From positions 142,645 through 206,644 of the forward strand of contig OKRB01000086.1 in the NCBI GenBank assembly GCA_900290245.1: a stretch of 64,000 nt of DNA, given 5' to 3'. Of this stretch, positions 62,227-64,000 are shown one piece after another (positions within the stretch are counted from its first letter, which is position 1; each line of letters starts with the position of its first letter). The DNA is from Candidatus Sulfuritelmatomonas gaucii. GTDB taxonomy: Bacteria > Acidobacteriota > Terriglobia > Terriglobales > Acidobacteriaceae. Below the pieces are notes generated by a model that was given only the letters and a program-made list of their open reading frames with translations, was not told the DNA's origin and did not search any database. Both the position numbers and the translations under genes were made by a program.

Positions 62227-63360
62227 ATGGCCCCCACACTCACGTTTACGGGATTTGTATGGAAGAATCTGCAACGGCGGCGGCTCAGGACTTTCCTGAC
62301 GCTATGCGGAATCGGCATGGCTGTCGGCGCGTTTGTGGGCCTAGTAGGCTTTTCTCGCGCATTCGAACAGCAGTGGATGCGGATCTACTCCTCGAGCGGC
62401 ATCGACATCACCGTCATCCGGGGAACCTTTGTGAATACTTCGCTGAACGAATCTGCAGCGGCAAAGATTCGCAGCATGCCAGAGGTAGCTGAGGCCGCGC
62501 CCATGATCTTTAACGTAATGGATCTGACTCCGGATGTGACGGCTCTGGTTTACGGCTGGAAGGCCGATTCCTTCGAATTCAGTTCGCTGCAGATTCTCTC
62601 AGGGAAGCGCTTTAGTGACGGAGATTCCGAGGTGATGCTCGGCGATTTGTTGGCTCAGGATCTGAAAAAGAAGCCAGGAGACACGCTTGAGATTCAGGGC
62701 ACGCCTTTTACTGTGTCCGGCATCTACCACGGCGCATCCTCGCTTGAAGCGGATGCGCTCATCATGCCTCTGGACCAATTGCAGCAACTGACCAGTTTGC
62801 AGGGCAAGGCGTCAACGATTCATGTGCGGCTGCGACCGGCTCCGCGCGGGGAATCGTGGGATCAGTATATGAAACACACGGAGGCTGAGATCGACGCCGC
62901 CGCCCCGGGGCTCCGTGCTGTTCCAGCGGCAGAGCGCGCCAGTGACAATCAGATTGTGAAGATGGCCCACGCTTCCGCATGGGGAACCTCTGCGCTTGCC
63001 ATCATCATCGGTATTCTGGGCATCGCAAATACCATGGTGATGTCGGTCTTCGAGCGCACCAAGGAGATCGGCGTCCTCCGCGCCATAGGTTGGAAGCGGT
63101 GGCAGGTGCTGGTGCTCATCCAGCTTGAAGCAGCCATGCTCGGCCTGTGCGGGGGAGTTCTAGGCATCATCGTGGGATGGTGCGCGCTGCGTGTGCTGTC
63201 GGCTTTGCCCCAGACTGCAAGCTTGATCTCACCTTCACTGCGATGGCCGCTGCTCGTGGAAGCAATGGGAATCGCAGTGCTTGCCGGCTTGATTGCCGGG
63301 GCGCTGCCGGCATGGCGCGCCGGGCGCCTTTCTCCGATGGAGGCACTTCGGCACGACTAG
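62227..63360 (+). CDS. MacB/FtsX-type ABC transporter permease
   Basis: Four membrane helices with a large periplasmic domain between the first and second: FLTLCGIGMAVGAFVGLVG at the start, then MacB-type periplasmic sequence (VAEAAPMIFNVMDLTPDVTA) and the FtsX core ALAIIIGILGIANTMVMSVF with ERTKEIGVLRAIGWKRWQVL. The tail LPAWRAGRLSPMEALRHD is typical. No ATPase gene is beside it in the window. A TTG at 62215 with AAAAGG just upstream is an alternative start. The substrate is unknown. Confidence 0.85.
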   Translation: MAPTLTFTGFVWKNLQRRRLRTFLTLCGIGMAVGAFVGLVGFSRAFEQQWMRIYSSSGIDITVIRGTFVNTSLNESAAAKIRSMPEVAEAAPMIFNVMDLTPDVTALVYGWKADSFEFSSLQILSGKRFSDGDSEVMLGDLLAQDLKKKPGDTLEIQGTPFTVSGIYHGASSLEADALIMPLDQLQQLTSLQGKASTIHVRLRPAPRGESWDQYMKHTEAEIDAAAPGLRAVPAAERASDNQIVKMAHASAWGTSALAIIIGILGIANTMVMSVFERTKEIGVLRAIGWKRWQVLVLIQLEAAMLGLCGGVLGIIVGWCALRVLSALPQTASLISPSLRWPLLVEAMGIAVLAGLIAGALPAWRAGRLSPMEALRHD

Positions 63361-63378
63361 ATATGCCAGGATCTTCAG

Positions 63379-64000
63379 CTAGCTTTGCTCCGCCTCCAGC
63401 AATCTCTCCTTACGGTCCACTCCCCAACGGTAGCCGGTGAGCGATGCGTCAACGCCCACGACGCGATGGCAGGGTACGAGAATAGCCACGCGATTGGTGG
63501 CACAGGCGCGGGCGACGGCACGTGTAGCTTTGGGATTGCCCATCTCGCGAGCTAATTGGCTGTAACTGCGAGTCTCGCCGCGGGGAATCTGCCTGAGCGC
63601 CTGCCACACGCGAAGCTGAAACACGGTGCCACGCAAGTCAAGCCGCTCCGTGGGCACCTGCGGCGCGGCAGGCTTTCGAACCAGGTCGTTGCCTTCGCGG
63701 ACGCTCGCGAGCGCCGTATCAATCCAACGTGAAATCGACGGATCGCGGCGAGTGGTGGCAGAAGGAAACTCGGCGAGCAGCGTGGATTCGGCCTCGGCCC
63801 TTGTGGCTGCAAGCGAAAGCCAGCAGAGGCCGCGCTCCGTCGCCCCGACAATCATCCAGCCGAATGGAGTGCGCGCGGAGGCGTAGCCGATGCGCTCTCC
63901 TTTGCCGCCCTGCGCAAAACGTGCAGGAGTCATCCCAAGTTGGTTTCCTTCATAGGCGCGGCTCGACGAGCCGAAGCCGGCTCGATAAATCGCATCGGTC
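63379..64000 (-). CDS. ada: Ada-type methylated-DNA-[protein]-cysteine methyltransferase, partial at window edge
   Basis: Repairs O6-alkylguanine by transferring the alkyl group to its own Cys in ILVPCHRVVG; AREMGNPKATRAVARA forms the DNA-recognition helix and RGTVFQLRVWQALRQIPRGE is family-typical. The frame runs off the right end of the window without a start. Its upstream residues, AGFGSSSRAYEGNQLGMTPA, are the end of an AraC-type helix-turn-helix as in Ada, so this is the transcriptional-activator fusion rather than a stand-alone Ogt. Confidence 0.9.
   Translation of the reverse strand, partial: TDAIYRAGFGSSSRAYEGNQLGMTPARFAQGGKGERIGYASARTPFGWMIVGATERGLCWLSLAATRAEAESTLLAEFPSATTRRDPSISRWIDTALASVREGNDLVRKPAAPQVPTERLDLRGTVFQLRVWQALRQIPRGETRSYSQLAREMGNPKATRAVARACATNRVAILVPCHRVVGVDASLTGYRWGVDRKERLLEAEQS

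Noticed and set aside
1..64000. CRISPR arrays, tRNA or rRNA genes, integrases, transposases
   Set aside because: Intergenic regions were read for spaced direct repeats, tRNA cloverleaf ends and mobile-element proteins; none was found.

Overview
The window reads as a chromosomal stretch of a Gram-negative, aerobic acidobacterium, most likely class Terriglobia (Acidobacteriaceae and relatives). The evidence is a long operon pairing Alternative Complex III with a caa3-type oxidase, an LptD/ExbBD/TonB outer-membrane equipment, a large secreted BNR-like/choice-of-anchor-D protein of a type I associate with Acidobacteria, a high GC content, frequent TTG/GTG starts, and AGCT- and GGGA-rich intergenic repeats. 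No tRNA, rRNA, CRISPR array, intact insertion sequence or prophage is visible. The taxonomic call is inference; no marker gene was compared.

Layout. 1-5011: the C-terminal part of a chemoreceptor, a soluble transhydrogenase (sthA), a ROK-family protein and an RDD membrane protein. 5292-10183: an envelope cluster of lptD, a thioredoxin-fold lipoprotein and a parvulin-type lipoprotein. 10202-12556: a GH31 alpha-glycosidase. 12650-16313 (minus): tonB-exbB-exbD-exbD-TPR lipoprotein. 16585-19674 (minus): yajC-secD-secF. 20325-23535 (minus): gatC-gatA, a secreted protein of unknown function and an FmdE-domain protein. 23664-26383: one secreted repeat protein broken into three pieces, the middle one inverted. 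26782-28604: an esterase/SMP-30-like fusion with a frameshift near its end.

28721-42310 (minus) is the core of the window. It runs actA-actB-actC-actD-actE-actF, an uncharacterised membrane-anchored protein, a Sco copper chaperone, then ctaC-ctaD-ctaE-ctaF. Together these would pass electrons from quinol through ACIII and cytochrome c to oxygen. actC is interrupted by what looks like a short deletion with a frameshift. 42766-50055 holds small membrane proteins, a divergent Amt-family transporter, a TPR protein, a Ser/Thr kinase, an esterase and a DUF2071-type protein. 50233-53541 holds hemB and a purine-type NCS2 permease, separated by 645 bases rich in possible RNA structure. 53676-60246 includes a glutaminyl cyclotransferase and a methyl-cycle group (metF, ahcY and a divergent ArsR-methyltransferase fusion). 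The window ends with an ArnT-like glycosyltransferase, an ABC-type permease and the C-terminal part of an Ada/Ogt DNA-repair protein.

Three coding disruptions in 64 kb (the inversion near 25029-25862, the actC frameshift at about 37273 and the esterase frameshift at about 28440) raise the possibility of assembly or amplification artefacts. They should be tested with reads before any biological meaning is given to them.
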